DNA of 64,000 bases from JBBIRG01 sp964410965 (lineage in GTDB: Bacteria > CLD3 > SB21 > JBBIRG01), in contig CAYPIY010000010.1 in the NCBI GenBank assembly GCA_964410965.1, positions 1-64,000 of the forward strand. The letters are read 5' to 3'. The notes under the pieces were generated by a model. That model worked only from the letters and a program-made list of their open reading frames with translations, was not told the DNA's origin and searched no databases. This document shows positions 53,563 to 62,927 of this stretch, one piece after another. The position numbers and the translations under genes are program-made. Positions within the stretch are counted from its first letter, which is position 1. Each line of letters begins with the position of its first letter.

Positions 53563-55785
53563 TCACATTGAATCAATGATCCGGTTCAACGTTGTGCTGG
53601 GGCGCATGACGGCGGATACCTTTGCGAATTCCGGCCTGTAATAACCGCCGATGTCGGCCGGTTTTCCCTGAACGGCGATCAGTTCCGAAACGATTTTCTG
53701 TTCGTTATCCCTAAGCGTTTTGGCGACGGGCGTAAAGCGGTTTTTCAGATCGGCGTCCTTGTTCTGTTCCGCCAGTTCCTGCGCCCAGTACATCGCGAGA
53801 TAGAAATGACTTCCGCGGTTGTCGATGCCGCCGACTTTACGCGACGGGGACTTGTCGTTGTCGAGGAATTTGCCGGTTGCTGCGTCCAGCGTTTCAGAGA
53901 GGGCTTTCGCTTTCGGGTTATCGCAGGTGATGCTTACGTGCTCGAACGACGCGGCGAGCGCAAGGAATTCTCCCAGCGAATCCCAGCGCAGGTAATTCTC
54001 TTCCATCAGCTGCTGGACGTGCTTGGGAGCGGAACCGCCGGCTCCTGTTTCGAACAGTCCGCCGCCGTTCATCAGCGGAACAATTGAAAGCATCTTCGCG
54101 CTCGTGCCCACTTCAAGTATCGGGAACAGGTCGGTCAGGTAATCGCGAAGGACGTTGCCTGTGACGGAGATGGTGTCTTTGCCCTCGCGGATTCGCTCCA
54201 GCGAATGTTTCGCGGCTTCCACGGGCGGCATGATCTTTACATCAAGTCCGGATGTATCGTGATTTTTGAGATACTGCTTAACTTTTCCGATCAGTACGTT
54301 ATCGTGGGCGCGTTTTTCGTCGAGCCAGAACACGGCTGGCGTATTCGATAACCGTGCTCGGGCAACGGCCAGCTTGACCCAGTCCTGTATCGGCGCGTCT
54401 TTCACCTGGCACATTCTCCAGATATCGCCTTCCTCGACCGGATGTTCCATCAATATTTTTCCGTTATGGTCAACCACGCGTACCGTGCCGTCGGCGGGAA
54501 TGAGGAAGGTCTTGTCGTGCGAGCCATATTCCTCGGCCGCTTGGGCCATCAGTCCTACGTTGGGAACCGTACCCATTGTTCGAGGATCGAGCGCGCCGTG
54601 CTTTTTGCAGAATTCAATCGCTGCCTGGTACACGCCTGCGTAGGAATTATCGGGGATCACGGCTTTCGTATCTTCCAACTTGCCGTCTTTGTTCCACATC
54701 TTACCGGACTCACGGATGCAGGCGGGCATGGACGCGTCGATGATCACGTCGCTGGGAACATGAAGATTCGTGATGCCTTTGTCCGAGTTGACCATCGCGA
54801 GGCGCGGTCGTTTCGCGTAGCAGACGTCGATATCGGCTTCGATGGCGGTTCTATCGGCGTCCGGAAGATTTTTCAGCTTTGTATACAGGTCGCCGAGGCC
54901 GTTGTTCGGATCAATGCCCAGCTTACGGAATGTTTCGGCATGTTTTTCAAACACGTCTCTGAAATATACGCTGACCACATGCCCGAACATGATCGGGTCG
55001 GATACTTTCATCATGGTGGCTTTCAGATGCACGGAGAATAAAATATCCTTTTTCTTCGCGTCTTCCATTTGTTCTTCGAGGAATTTCCTCAGAGCCTTTT
55101 TACTCATAAACGTGCCGTCGATGACTTCGCCCGCGAGCAGGGACAGTTTTTCTTTGAGTACCTTGACCGATCCGTCGCGCTGAACCAGTTCGATCTTCAC
55201 GTCGCAGGCTTTTTCGGCGACGGCGGATTTCTCGTTGGAGTAGAAATCGCCGCCGTTCATGTGCGCCACGTGCGATCTGGATTCCGGTGTCCAGGCGCCC
55301 ATTTTGTGCGGATGCTTGCGCGCGTAATTTTTAACCGAAAGCGGCGCCCGCCGGTCGGAGTTGCCTTCGCGCAGGACGGGATTCACCGCGCTGCCTTTGA
55401 TCTTATCGTACTTCGCCTTAACTTTCTTTTCGTCCTCGGTTTTCGCTTCTTCCGGGTAATCGGGCAGCGCGTAGCCTTTGCCCTGCAGTTCCTTGATCGC
55501 CGCTTTCAACTGGGGGATCGAAGCGCTGATGTTCGGCAGTTTGATAATGTTCGCTTCCGGTGTTTTGGCCCACGCACCCAGTTCAGCCAGATCGTCGGGA
55601 ATGCGCTGGCCTTCTCTAAGATATTCCGGGAAATTTGCTATGATGCGGCCAGCCAGTGAAATGTCCTTGGTCTCGATATCGATATCGCAGCCTTTGGTAA
55701 ACGCCTGAATGATGGGTAAGAATGAATACGTCGCCATCGCCGGCGCTTCATCGATTTTCGTATAAACAATTTTTGAGTGTTTCAT
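53563..55785 (-). CDS. icd: monomeric NADP-dependent isocitrate dehydrogenase
   Basis: 740 residues, the length of the monomeric IDH class, unrelated in layout to the short dimeric type. The start KIVYTKIDEAPAMATYSFLPIIQAFTKGCDIDIETKDISLAGRI is diagnostic, with SDRRAPLSVKNYARKHPHKMGAW, GTVPNVGLMAQAAEEYGSHDKTF and MNGGGLFETGAGGSAPKH further on. It converts isocitrate to 2-oxoglutarate with NADP. Placed between aconitase B (upstream, 111-bp gap holding a palindromic repeat) and citrate lyase, it links citrate to the substrate of the glutamate dehydrogenase at 34375. Confidence 0.95.
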   Translation of the reverse strand: MKHSKIVYTKIDEAPAMATYSFLPIIQAFTKGCDIDIETKDISLAGRIIANFPEYLREGQRIPDDLAELGAWAKTPEANIIKLPNISASIPQLKAAIKELQGKGYALPDYPEEAKTEDEKKVKAKYDKIKGSAVNPVLREGNSDRRAPLSVKNYARKHPHKMGAWTPESRSHVAHMNGGDFYSNEKSAVAEKACDVKIELVQRDGSVKVLKEKLSLLAGEVIDGTFMSKKALRKFLEEQMEDAKKKDILFSVHLKATMMKVSDPIMFGHVVSVYFRDVFEKHAETFRKLGIDPNNGLGDLYTKLKNLPDADRTAIEADIDVCYAKRPRLAMVNSDKGITNLHVPSDVIIDASMPACIRESGKMWNKDGKLEDTKAVIPDNSYAGVYQAAIEFCKKHGALDPRTMGTVPNVGLMAQAAEEYGSHDKTFLIPADGTVRVVDHNGKILMEHPVEEGDIWRMCQVKDAPIQDWVKLAVARARLSNTPAVFWLDEKRAHDNVLIGKVKQYLKNHDTSGLDVKIMPPVEAAKHSLERIREGKDTISVTGNVLRDYLTDLFPILEVGTSAKMLSIVPLMNGGGLFETGAGGSAPKHVQQLMEENYLRWDSLGEFLALAASFEHVSITCDNPKAKALSETLDAATGKFLDNDKSPSRKVGGIDNRGSHFYLAMYWAQELAEQNKDADLKNRFTPVAKTLRDNEQKIVSELIAVQGKPADIGGYYRPEFAKVSAVMRPSTTLNRIIDSM

Positions 55786-55819
55786 GGTTCTTTTCGGTTA
55801 GTGGATTATATGATTTTGT

Positions 55820-55885
55820 GCCACGAAGACACTAAGGCACTAAGAAAAAACTTTAAAATCCTTTGTGTCTTCGTGCCTTCGTGGC
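55820..55885. repeat. palindromic repeat between acnB and icd (element C family)
   Basis: GCCACGAAGACACTAAGGCAC (55820-55840) runs on to CTAAG and faces CTTTGTGTCTTCGTGCCTTC plus GTGGC (55861-55885). The outer arms GCCACGAAG and CTTCGTGGC pair exactly. It fills most of the gap between two genes of one pathway and could fold in the transcript. Confidence 0.7.
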
Positions 55886-55896
55886 AAATGTATTTA

Positions 55897-58446
55897 TTAG
55901 AGATCCCGCTGCTGGTACAGGCTGTCCTTCATGTCAATTTCATCAAACTGCATATATTTATATATATCGCTTTCAGCCGGAGCGATCTTTGAATTATACA
56001 TTTCCATATATTCAGCGACGGTAGGGATTTTACCCGTAACGGATACAACGGCGGCGAGTTCCGCGGAACCCAGGTACACTTTCGCGCCGTCGCCCATGCG
56101 GTTGTTGAAATTGCGCGTGGAAGTCGAAAACACGGTCACATTATCCGGAACGCGGAGCTGGTTGCCCATGCACAGCGAGCAGCCTGGAGTTTCAATCCGG
56201 GCACCGGCTTTGGAGAAGTTCGTGAAATGCGCTTCCAGTTTCAGTACCGACTGGTCCATGCGCGTCGGCGGTACCAGGTAAGTGCGGACATTCGGATTCG
56301 GTTTCGTGCCGGCCCATATTTTCGATGCCGCGCGGAAATGTCCGATGTTGGTCATGCACGAGCCGATGAACACGTCCTGTACCGGCGTGCCGGCTTCCGC
56401 ACTGAGCATACGGACGTCGTCGGGATCATTCGGGCAGGCAAGTATCGGTTCTGTAACGGCGTTCAGATCGATTTCCATCACATGCTTGTATTGCGCGTTA
56501 GGATCACGGTCGAGCAGTTGCGGGTTTTTCAGCCACGCTTTGCATTCGTTGATCCGGTTGCGGATCGTGTTCGCGTCCTGGTAGCCGTTGTCGATCAAGC
56601 TTTCCATCAGCGCGACATTGGAACGGACGAATTCAACAACTTTATCAACGCTCAGTTTGATGCATGCCGCGGCGGCGCTTCGTTCGGCGGTCGCGTCGGT
56701 AAGTTCAAACGCCTGCTCGACGGTGATATCCTCCAACCCTTCCATTTCGATAATGACACCGTTGAAAATGTTTACCTTGTTTTTCTTAGGAACGGTCAGA
56801 TGGCCGTCTTTGATGGCGAAATACGGAATCGCGTTTACCACATCGCGCAGGGTGATGCCCGGCCGCAGTTTTCCCTTGAATTTGATCAGCACCGATTCCG
56901 GCATGTCTAACGGCATGAATCCGAGCGCCCCGGCGAAGGCCACTAATCCAGATCCTGCGGGGAATGAGATCCCGAGCGGAAAACGCGTGTGCGAATCCCC
57001 GCCGGTCCCGACGGTATCGGGCAGCAGGAAGCGGTTCAGCCAGGAATGAATCACGCCATCGCCCTGCTTCAGTGAAATGCCTTTGCGGTCAGTGATGAAT
57101 TTCGGCAGCGTACGGTGGGTCTTCACGTCGGCGGGTTTCGGATACGCCGCCGTGTGGCAGAACGACTGCATGAACACCGGCGCCTCGAAGGAGAGGCAGG
57201 CGAGTTCCTTGATCTCATCGGCGGTCATTGGACCGGTGGTATCCTGCGATCCCACGGTCGTCATCTTCGGCAGGCACGACGCGCTCGGCAGTACGCCGTC
57301 CACACCGCACGCGCGCCCGACAATCTTCTGGGCCAACGTGAATCCCTGACCGGGTTTCGGCTTCGGGTTTTCAACTTCTGTGAAAAGAGTGATCGGAACC
57401 AGACCTAAGAACTTTCGCGCTCGTGCGGTCAATGCTTTCCCGATGATCAGCGATATACGTCCGCCGGCCCGGTATTCGTCTTTCAGCGTATCGGGCTTGA
57501 GTTCGAATTTTGAAACAATGGAGCCGTTCTTTGTGATCGTCTGCGTTTTTGTATTGATCACGATTTCATCGCCCATGTGCAGTGCCGTTACATCCGTGAT
57601 GATCGGCAGTCCGCCGGAATCCTCGGTCGTGTTAAAAAATATAGGCGCGATGGATCCGCCGATGACCACACCGAGGTTTCGTTTGTTCGGCACGAACGGG
57701 ATGTCCTCGCCGATATGCCACATCAGGGAATTGCTCGCCGACTTCCTCGAGGAACCCGTGCCGACCACATCGCCGACGAACGCTATCTTGTGTCCTTCCT
57801 TGCGCCACTGCGCCATCGTGGCGATGCCGCCGTCGAACCGGCCGCGGCCCATGGAAAGGGCATGAAGGGGAATGTCCGGCCGCGTGAAGGCTTCTCCAGC
57901 CGGTGAAAAATCGTCGGTGTTGATTTCGCCGTCCACACGGAATACTTTTACTTTAATGGATTCCGGCAGTTCCGTGCGGCGGGTGAACCATTCGGCGTTC
58001 GCCCACGATTCGATCACGGTTTTAGCGGCGGCATTTTTTTTCGATAATTCCGCGACGGTATTGAAAGCGTCGTAAACCAGGATGATTCCCTTTAAAGTTT
58101 CCGCGCTTTCATTGACCAGTTCCTGGACAGATAACGCCTCGATCAGAACCGGAACATTGTATCCGCCCATCATGGTGCCGAGAATCTTCACGGCTTCTTT
58201 CTTGGAAATGACCGGCGATTTCTTCTCGCCTTTTATGATGCCGCGTAAAAAACCGGCTTTGACTTCCGCGGAAGGATCCACACCCGGCGAAATCCGCTCT
58301 TTGAATAAGTGCAGTAAGAAATCTTCTTTCCCCTTTTCCGGATTTTCGAGCATGGCGCATAATTCCGTTACCTGGGATGGCGTCAGCGGCAGGGCCGGAA
58401 TTCCCATCGCCTGCCTTTGTTCACTGTGTCTCTGATAATTCTTCAT
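55897..58446 (-). CDS. acnB: aconitate hydratase B
   Basis: 849 residues, AcnB length (about 860). The AcnB domain order, with the swivel domain ahead of the iron-sulfur domains, fits: an N-terminal HEAT-like helical part (TPSQVTELCAMLENPEKGKEDFLLHLF), a middle DGEINTDDFSPAGEAFTRPDIPLHA, GDSHTRFPLGISFPAGSG, and cluster cysteines in GSCMTNIGHFRAASK and GCSLCMGNQ. It interconverts citrate and isocitrate. It is the first gene of the minus-strand citrate module acnB-icd-citDEF-XG-C. Confidence 0.96.
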   Translation of the reverse strand: MKNYQRHSEQRQAMGIPALPLTPSQVTELCAMLENPEKGKEDFLLHLFKERISPGVDPSAEVKAGFLRGIIKGEKKSPVISKKEAVKILGTMMGGYNVPVLIEALSVQELVNESAETLKGIILVYDAFNTVAELSKKNAAAKTVIESWANAEWFTRRTELPESIKVKVFRVDGEINTDDFSPAGEAFTRPDIPLHALSMGRGRFDGGIATMAQWRKEGHKIAFVGDVVGTGSSRKSASNSLMWHIGEDIPFVPNKRNLGVVIGGSIAPIFFNTTEDSGGLPIITDVTALHMGDEIVINTKTQTITKNGSIVSKFELKPDTLKDEYRAGGRISLIIGKALTARARKFLGLVPITLFTEVENPKPKPGQGFTLAQKIVGRACGVDGVLPSASCLPKMTTVGSQDTTGPMTADEIKELACLSFEAPVFMQSFCHTAAYPKPADVKTHRTLPKFITDRKGISLKQGDGVIHSWLNRFLLPDTVGTGGDSHTRFPLGISFPAGSGLVAFAGALGFMPLDMPESVLIKFKGKLRPGITLRDVVNAIPYFAIKDGHLTVPKKNKVNIFNGVIIEMEGLEDITVEQAFELTDATAERSAAAACIKLSVDKVVEFVRSNVALMESLIDNGYQDANTIRNRINECKAWLKNPQLLDRDPNAQYKHVMEIDLNAVTEPILACPNDPDDVRMLSAEAGTPVQDVFIGSCMTNIGHFRAASKIWAGTKPNPNVRTYLVPPTRMDQSVLKLEAHFTNFSKAGARIETPGCSLCMGNQLRVPDNVTVFSTSTRNFNNRMGDGAKVYLGSAELAAVVSVTGKIPTVAEYMEMYNSKIAPAESDIYKYMQFDEIDMKDSLYQQRDL

Positions 58447-58731
58447 AAGGATGTCTGTTTGGTGAAAAAGTATATGTTACAAAACTGCGGTCAGTTGCAT
58501 TTTATTTTCAGGAAAAGGTAATATTTTTTTTATTTAAAAACCAAATTTTTTCATCGAATAGTTGAATAACCGGTTCATGAATTTTGCAACAGGGTTTACA
58601 GACGCGGCGGTGATAGTTAGCGCTGCAGGAATGCTTATGCCAATTCCGATGTAATATAATTCCTCTTTTCCGGATTGCGTAGTGACTGCGTTACAATTTT
58701 ATTTCCGCATTTGGGTCAGACTAGGTTACAT

Positions 58732-59412
58732 TTATCTTATCACAGCGGCATCCTCCTTCAGCCATCCGTCCAGCATATGAATAATCCGTTTCCCGTACAC
58801 CGCGTTTTTATCGGAATGAGTCACCTGAACGATGGTTGTACCTTCGTCATTCAGCTTCCTGAATAATTCCATAATCTCTTCGCCCTGTTTGGAATTCAGG
58901 TTGCCTGTTGGTTCGTCTGCTAAAATAATTTTCGGATTGATGATCAGCGCTCGCGCCACGGCCACCAGCTGCTGCTGGCCTCCGGACAATTGATTCGGAA
59001 ACAGATCTTTCTTGGCGACCATCTGAAACCGATCGAGCATTTCTGCGATCAGGCTTTTGCGCGCGTCAGTTTTGACTTTTTTGTACAATAGTGGCGTTTC
59101 GAGATTTTCATAGACGGTAAGGTCGTCGATCAGGTGATAACTCTGGAATACGAACCCGACATTCTGCTGATGCAGTTCTGTGCGTTTCTTTTCATTCAGC
59201 CTGTGAACGGGAGTATCGAAAAAATGATATTCTCCTTCGGAAGCCTCATCCAGCATGCCGAGGATATGCAGCAGTGTGGATTTACCCGCGCCGGAAGGAC
59301 CCATGATCGTGACGAATTCTTTTTCTTTGATTTCAAGGTTTATATTACGCAAAACATAGTTCTTAACCCAGTTGTTGCTGTAATATTTGGTGAGGTCTTT
59401 TAAGCGAATCAT
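58732..59412 (-). CDS. ABC transporter ATP-binding protein (MacB/LolD type)
   Basis: 226 residues. Walker A GPSGAGKST (about 38-46), signature LSGGQQQLVAVARAL, Walker B IILADEPTGNLNS and switch His (QVTHSD) are all present, so it is an active-looking ATPase. The length and the short C-terminus match the MacB/LolD group that drives FtsX-like permeases. AAAGGATTATCAAAC precedes the ATG, 39 bp after the permease stop. The pair acts on lipoproteins, peptides or other envelope substrates; the substrate is unknown. Confidence 0.94.
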   Translation of the reverse strand: MIRLKDLTKYYSNNWVKNYVLRNINLEIKEKEFVTIMGPSGAGKSTLLHILGMLDEASEGEYHFFDTPVHRLNEKKRTELHQQNVGFVFQSYHLIDDLTVYENLETPLLYKKVKTDARKSLIAEMLDRFQMVAKKDLFPNQLSGGQQQLVAVARALIINPKIILADEPTGNLNSKQGEEIMELFRKLNDEGTTIVQVTHSDKNAVYGKRIIHMLDGWLKEDAAVIR

Positions 59413-59451
59413 GTTTGATAATCCTTTCCGTTTGAATTTTTTATAATGAAT

Positions 59452-61851
59452 TTACTCATACCTCAGGCTTTCCACCGGATTTGAATATGCGGCTTTCAGG
59501 GACTGATAACTGACCGTTGCCAGCGCGATCAGCAAAGTAACCATGCCGGATAATATGAACACCGCGGCGCCGGTTTCCGTGCGGTACTCGAAATTCTCTA
59601 ACCAAAGCCCCGAGGCGTAATATGCGAGCGGCCACGCGATGACATTCGCGATGATGATCCATTTGATGAAGTCTTTCGAAAACATCACGACGATCTGCGA
59701 AACCGTGGCGCCCAGCACTTTGCGGATGCCGATCTCCTTCGTCTTCTGCTCCGCCATGTACGACGCCAGCGCGAAGAGTCCCAGGCACGCGATGAATATT
59801 CCCAGCGCCGTGAATATTCCGAACAGGCGGCCTAAGCGTTGTTCCGACTGATATTGTTTGTTAAAATCGTCGTTGAGGAAAAAATACTGATACAGTTCAC
59901 CGGGACAAGCCTTCCTATATGTTTTTTCCACAAACGCCATGGTCCCGTCCAGATTATCGGTACTGACGGTCAGTGTCAGGTAACGGAAGTCATCGGCCAT
60001 CAGGAACATCATGAGCGGTTCGATGGGGCTTTGCAGGCCGCGGTAATGAAAGTTCTTCACCACGCCGATCACCGGATTGTCCGGACGGTTAATGTTTTTA
60101 GCCAGCGCGTCTTTCGGGGATTTCCATCCGAACGCTTCCACCGCGGCTTCATTGATGATCCATGCCCGGCCCGGACGGTCGCCGGTGAGTTGTTTATTGA
60201 AATCCCTCCCCGCGATAAACGGGATGTTATACTGTTTAAAGAAATCATAATCGGCCTGAAAGCAATTGACCGCGCGCGCGTTGGTCGCTTCCTCGCCGGC
60301 GGGATACATACGCCAGAAATACATCCACCGGCCGGGCACGCTCGATGAAAACGTCGCGCCGAGTACGGATGGATGAGCCAGGAGTTCGTTTTTCACGGAT
60401 TGATATGTGTTGAGATTCAGGTATTCCCGGTTGAATTCCAGCACCAGTTTCTGTTCCTTGTCAAAACCAAGGTACCGGTTCTGCATAAAGCCAAGCTGTT
60501 TGTGAAACACCGCCATGCCGATGATCAGAACCGTGGCGACGGCAAATTGCCCCACCACGAGGATTTTCCGTATTTGCGCGCCGCGCCCGCCTTTCCGTAA
60601 AAATCCTTTCATCACCGTTACCGGCTGGAAGGACGACAGATAAAGCGCCGGATAAATCCCCGCCGACAGGCTGATCACAATGAGCAGGGCGGTTAAATAT
60701 AACAAAACCTCCGGCTTGAAAAGTTCTGCCGCTGTAAAAGGAATCTCAATTAATTGACTGAACAGCGGCAGGGTCACCGAAACGATGAACACCCCGGCGC
60801 AAACGGCGATCAGCACCGTCAGGAAGGATTCGCTCATGAATTGCCGGAACAACTGCGGACGGCTCGCGCCGGCCACTTTGCGGATACCGACTTCACCCGC
60901 CCGCTGAACCGACCGCGCGGTGGACAGGTTCACGAAATTGATACCGGCGATCAGCAGGATAATGAGTCCTGTAATGCCGAACGTATACAGATAATTCACA
61001 TTGCCCGGCGGCTCGGCTTCCCATTTGAGATTCGAATACAAGTGAATATCCCAGATCGGCTGGAGAAAAAGCGTGTTTTCCCTGCCTTTTTTCTTCAGTT
61101 CCTCGTCATTGAATTCATGCGGCAGACGGCGGATTTTTTCTTGAAACGCAGCGACGTTGGCGCCTTCCCGCAGACGGATATAGGTTTTACAATGCCAGCC
61201 GTTCCAGGGATTATGATTCAGTTCACGGAAATCCTGAAATGTGTTGAGCGTTTCCATTGAACCGAGCATTTTGAATTTCAGGTGCGTATTGCGCGGTGAA
61301 TCTTTGACGACGCCGGTAACCTGAAAGGCAACCGTATCCAGCAGAAGAAATTTCCCGACCGGATCTTCATCGCCGAAATACTTTTCCGCAATGCTTTGTG
61401 TCAGGACAAGACTGTTCGATCGGTTCAGCGCCGTCGCCGGATCGCCGGAAATAAACGGAATAGAAAGAACATCAAACAGGCCCGGATCAGCCATGTACAG
61501 TCCGTCTTCCTGAAAATAATTATCCTTATAGCGCACACGCGGCTGGCGCCATGAACCGACCCGGCCCGCCGCTTCCACTTCATGAAACCGTTCCTTCAGA
61601 GCCGGTGCGACGGCCGTCACGCACGCGGCCATGACATTCGCTTCCTGATTTTTGGTTTGCATGGATGACACAACACGGTAAACCCGCTCCGCGTCAGGAT
61701 GATACGAATCGTAACTCAGTTCAAATTGCAGATACAGCAGAATATAAATACTGCACCCGATCCCCGCCGCGAGCCCGGTGATATTGACGAACGTATAGCC
61801 CTTTTGGCGCGCCATCCGGCGGAACGAAACGATCAGGTAATTACGCAACAT
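59452..61851 (-). CDS. ABC transporter permease with two FtsX domains
   Basis: 799 residues. An N-terminal span (about 20-42) is followed by a MacB-type periplasmic domain (about 45-270), then an FtsX domain with EVGIRKVAGASRPQLFRQFMSESF, a second periplasmic part and a second FtsX domain (EIGIRKVLGATVSQIVVMFSKDF) near the C-terminus. This double layout is typical of FCB-group permeases. It is transcribed first, with the ATPase downstream. No membrane-fusion (MacA) gene is nearby. Confidence 0.92.
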   Translation of the reverse strand: MLRNYLIVSFRRMARQKGYTFVNITGLAAGIGCSIYILLYLQFELSYDSYHPDAERVYRVVSSMQTKNQEANVMAACVTAVAPALKERFHEVEAAGRVGSWRQPRVRYKDNYFQEDGLYMADPGLFDVLSIPFISGDPATALNRSNSLVLTQSIAEKYFGDEDPVGKFLLLDTVAFQVTGVVKDSPRNTHLKFKMLGSMETLNTFQDFRELNHNPWNGWHCKTYIRLREGANVAAFQEKIRRLPHEFNDEELKKKGRENTLFLQPIWDIHLYSNLKWEAEPPGNVNYLYTFGITGLIILLIAGINFVNLSTARSVQRAGEVGIRKVAGASRPQLFRQFMSESFLTVLIAVCAGVFIVSVTLPLFSQLIEIPFTAAELFKPEVLLYLTALLIVISLSAGIYPALYLSSFQPVTVMKGFLRKGGRGAQIRKILVVGQFAVATVLIIGMAVFHKQLGFMQNRYLGFDKEQKLVLEFNREYLNLNTYQSVKNELLAHPSVLGATFSSSVPGRWMYFWRMYPAGEEATNARAVNCFQADYDFFKQYNIPFIAGRDFNKQLTGDRPGRAWIINEAAVEAFGWKSPKDALAKNINRPDNPVIGVVKNFHYRGLQSPIEPLMMFLMADDFRYLTLTVSTDNLDGTMAFVEKTYRKACPGELYQYFFLNDDFNKQYQSEQRLGRLFGIFTALGIFIACLGLFALASYMAEQKTKEIGIRKVLGATVSQIVVMFSKDFIKWIIIANVIAWPLAYYASGLWLENFEYRTETGAAVFILSGMVTLLIALATVSYQSLKAAYSNPVESLRYE

Positions 61852-62179
61852 ATATTTTCCCGTAAATCATTTTAACAACATACCTTGATTCTGTTTATTG
61901 TTAGACAACAAACATGCCACAATGAATGATCGATAATTTTATAAAAATATTAGATTTAAAACAGGTTAAAACAAAACGGGATAACTCCTGCGTACGATTT
62001 TATTACAAAGGTGTGCGATAATGAACGGTATATGATATCATCAATACATCGCCGGCATTTGCTGGTTTATTTTCGCTATAATTTCAACAATTAAATTTAT
62101 ACTCAATCCTTCCCGTTTATCCTGTCGTTTTGAATTTATCCTACCTATTACTTTTTTCTGAATCATGTTGGTTTTTCTG
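61852..62179. other. intergenic stretch upstream of the ABC permease
   Basis: About 330 bp, AT-rich. It should contain the minus-strand promoter for the permease gene; no clear match was picked out. No gene is seen. Confidence 0.35.
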
Positions 62180-62274
62180 TTGACTTCCGCCATACCTTAG
62201 CTTACATTATATTAACAGCGCTGAAGATAGCATCTTCGGCTTGACGCCTTTCTAAACCTGGTTTAGGAAGGCGT
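62180..62274 (+). ncRNA. candidate small RNA with promoter and terminator
   Basis: TTGACT (62180-62185) and TACATT (62203-62208) are 17 nt apart and could form a promoter. Soon after comes a hairpin GCTGAAGAT-AGC-ATCTTCGGC, then a strong terminator with a 15-bp stem (62244-62258 against 62260-62274, one G-T pair) and T5. There is no open frame between, so a transcript of about 60 nt is predicted. It could also be only a terminator for an unseen transcript. Confidence 0.4.
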
Positions 62275-62287
62275 TTTTCCTTTTATT

Positions 62288-62776
62288 TCATTCCCCCACC
62301 GCGGCTTCCAATTTCAGTCGGTGACAACTTGTCACCGACTCATTACTTTCTCCTCTCCCACTCCTCCCAAAATTCTCTTCATCAGGATGCGCTTTGTGCA
62401 CAGAAAGTATCGCTGAAATCTTGTTGATTATCGACTGACAGACGCCGTCAGGATTCTGAAATACTTCGTGATTGGTAAATCGCAGAAACTGAATGCCAAT
62501 CGTTTCAATGTGTTTCTGCCGTGTTTCATCGTACTCCTTCGCGCCGTCTTTTAAATGGCTGTCTCCGTCAACTTCAATCGCTAATTTCAGCTTCGAACAA
62601 TAGAAATCCAGAATATAATGATCCACGCTGTACTGCCGCAGAAACCGGTAACCGAAGATATTTTTTCTTCTCAGCGCTTGCCATAAAATTACCTCCGCGC
62701 GGGTCATGTTGTTCCGCAGATAACGGCGTTTTTCTTTCATTTCGGTACGGTTGAATATTTTTGTCATATCGTTCAT
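62288..62776 (-). CDS. DUF559 (Vsr/MutH-like) endonuclease-domain protein
   Basis: 162 residues. The DUF559 core reads MTRAEVILWQALRRKNIFGYRFLRQYSVDHYILDFYCSKLKLAIEVDGDSH, with D57 and E68-V-D70 as likely metal ligands of the PD-(D/E)xK-like fold, then IQFLRFTNHEV. The role is not known; a short-patch-repair or mobile-element nuclease is often suggested for the family. The C-terminal 20 residues (GRSGRGESNESVTSCHRLKLEAAVGE region) are encoded by repeat DNA: one copy of a 16-bp direct repeat and a perfect palindrome lie in it. A G/C palindrome precedes the start. The gene looks like part of a repeat unit. Confidence 0.85.
   Translation of the reverse strand: MNDMTKIFNRTEMKEKRRYLRNNMTRAEVILWQALRRKNIFGYRFLRQYSVDHYILDFYCSKLKLAIEVDGDSHLKDGAKEYDETRQKHIETIGIQFLRFTNHEVFQNPDGVCQSIINKISAILSVHKAHPDEENFGRSGRGESNESVTSCHRLKLEAAVGE
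62316..62340. repeat. perfect 12-bp palindrome with 1-nt centre
   Basis: AGTCGGTGACAA, C, TTGTCACCGACT. The arms are exact reverse complements. It lies inside the 3' end of the DUF559 reading frame and encodes the VTSCHRLK stretch. Confidence 0.75.
62353..62368. repeat. 16-bp direct repeat, left copy
   Basis: CTCTCCCACTCCTCCC, identical to the copy at 62830-62845; the two lie 477 bp apart and bracket most of the DUF559 gene. Confidence 0.65.
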
Positions 62777-62781
62777 CCAGG

Positions 62782-62830
62782 GAACCCCCCTGACGCCCCC
62801 CTTTTTAAAGGGGGGAATGCAGGGGGGTTC
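62782..62830. repeat. G/C-run palindrome upstream of the DUF559 gene
   Basis: GAACCCCCCTG (62782-62792) pairs with CAGGGGGGTTC (62820-62830), and CCCCCCTTT (62796-62804) with AAAGGGGGG (62807-62815). It is a two-part long hairpin just before the gene's start. Confidence 0.75.
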
Positions 62831-62845
62831 TCTCCCACTCCTCCC
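62830..62845. repeat. 16-bp direct repeat, right copy
   Basis: CTCTCCCACTCCTCCC abuts the palindrome at 62782-62830 and matches 62353-62368 exactly. Confidence 0.65.
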
Positions 62846-62927
62846 GGCTCATCTGAAATTCGTTACATATCAATTAAAATAATTTGCAGTTTATTATTTG
62901 TAATTGTTTGCAAGCATCGCGAACACT

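Noticed and set aside
56227..56910. 227-codon frame opposite acnB
   Set aside because: Antisense shadow; acnB motifs including cluster cysteines are on the other strand.
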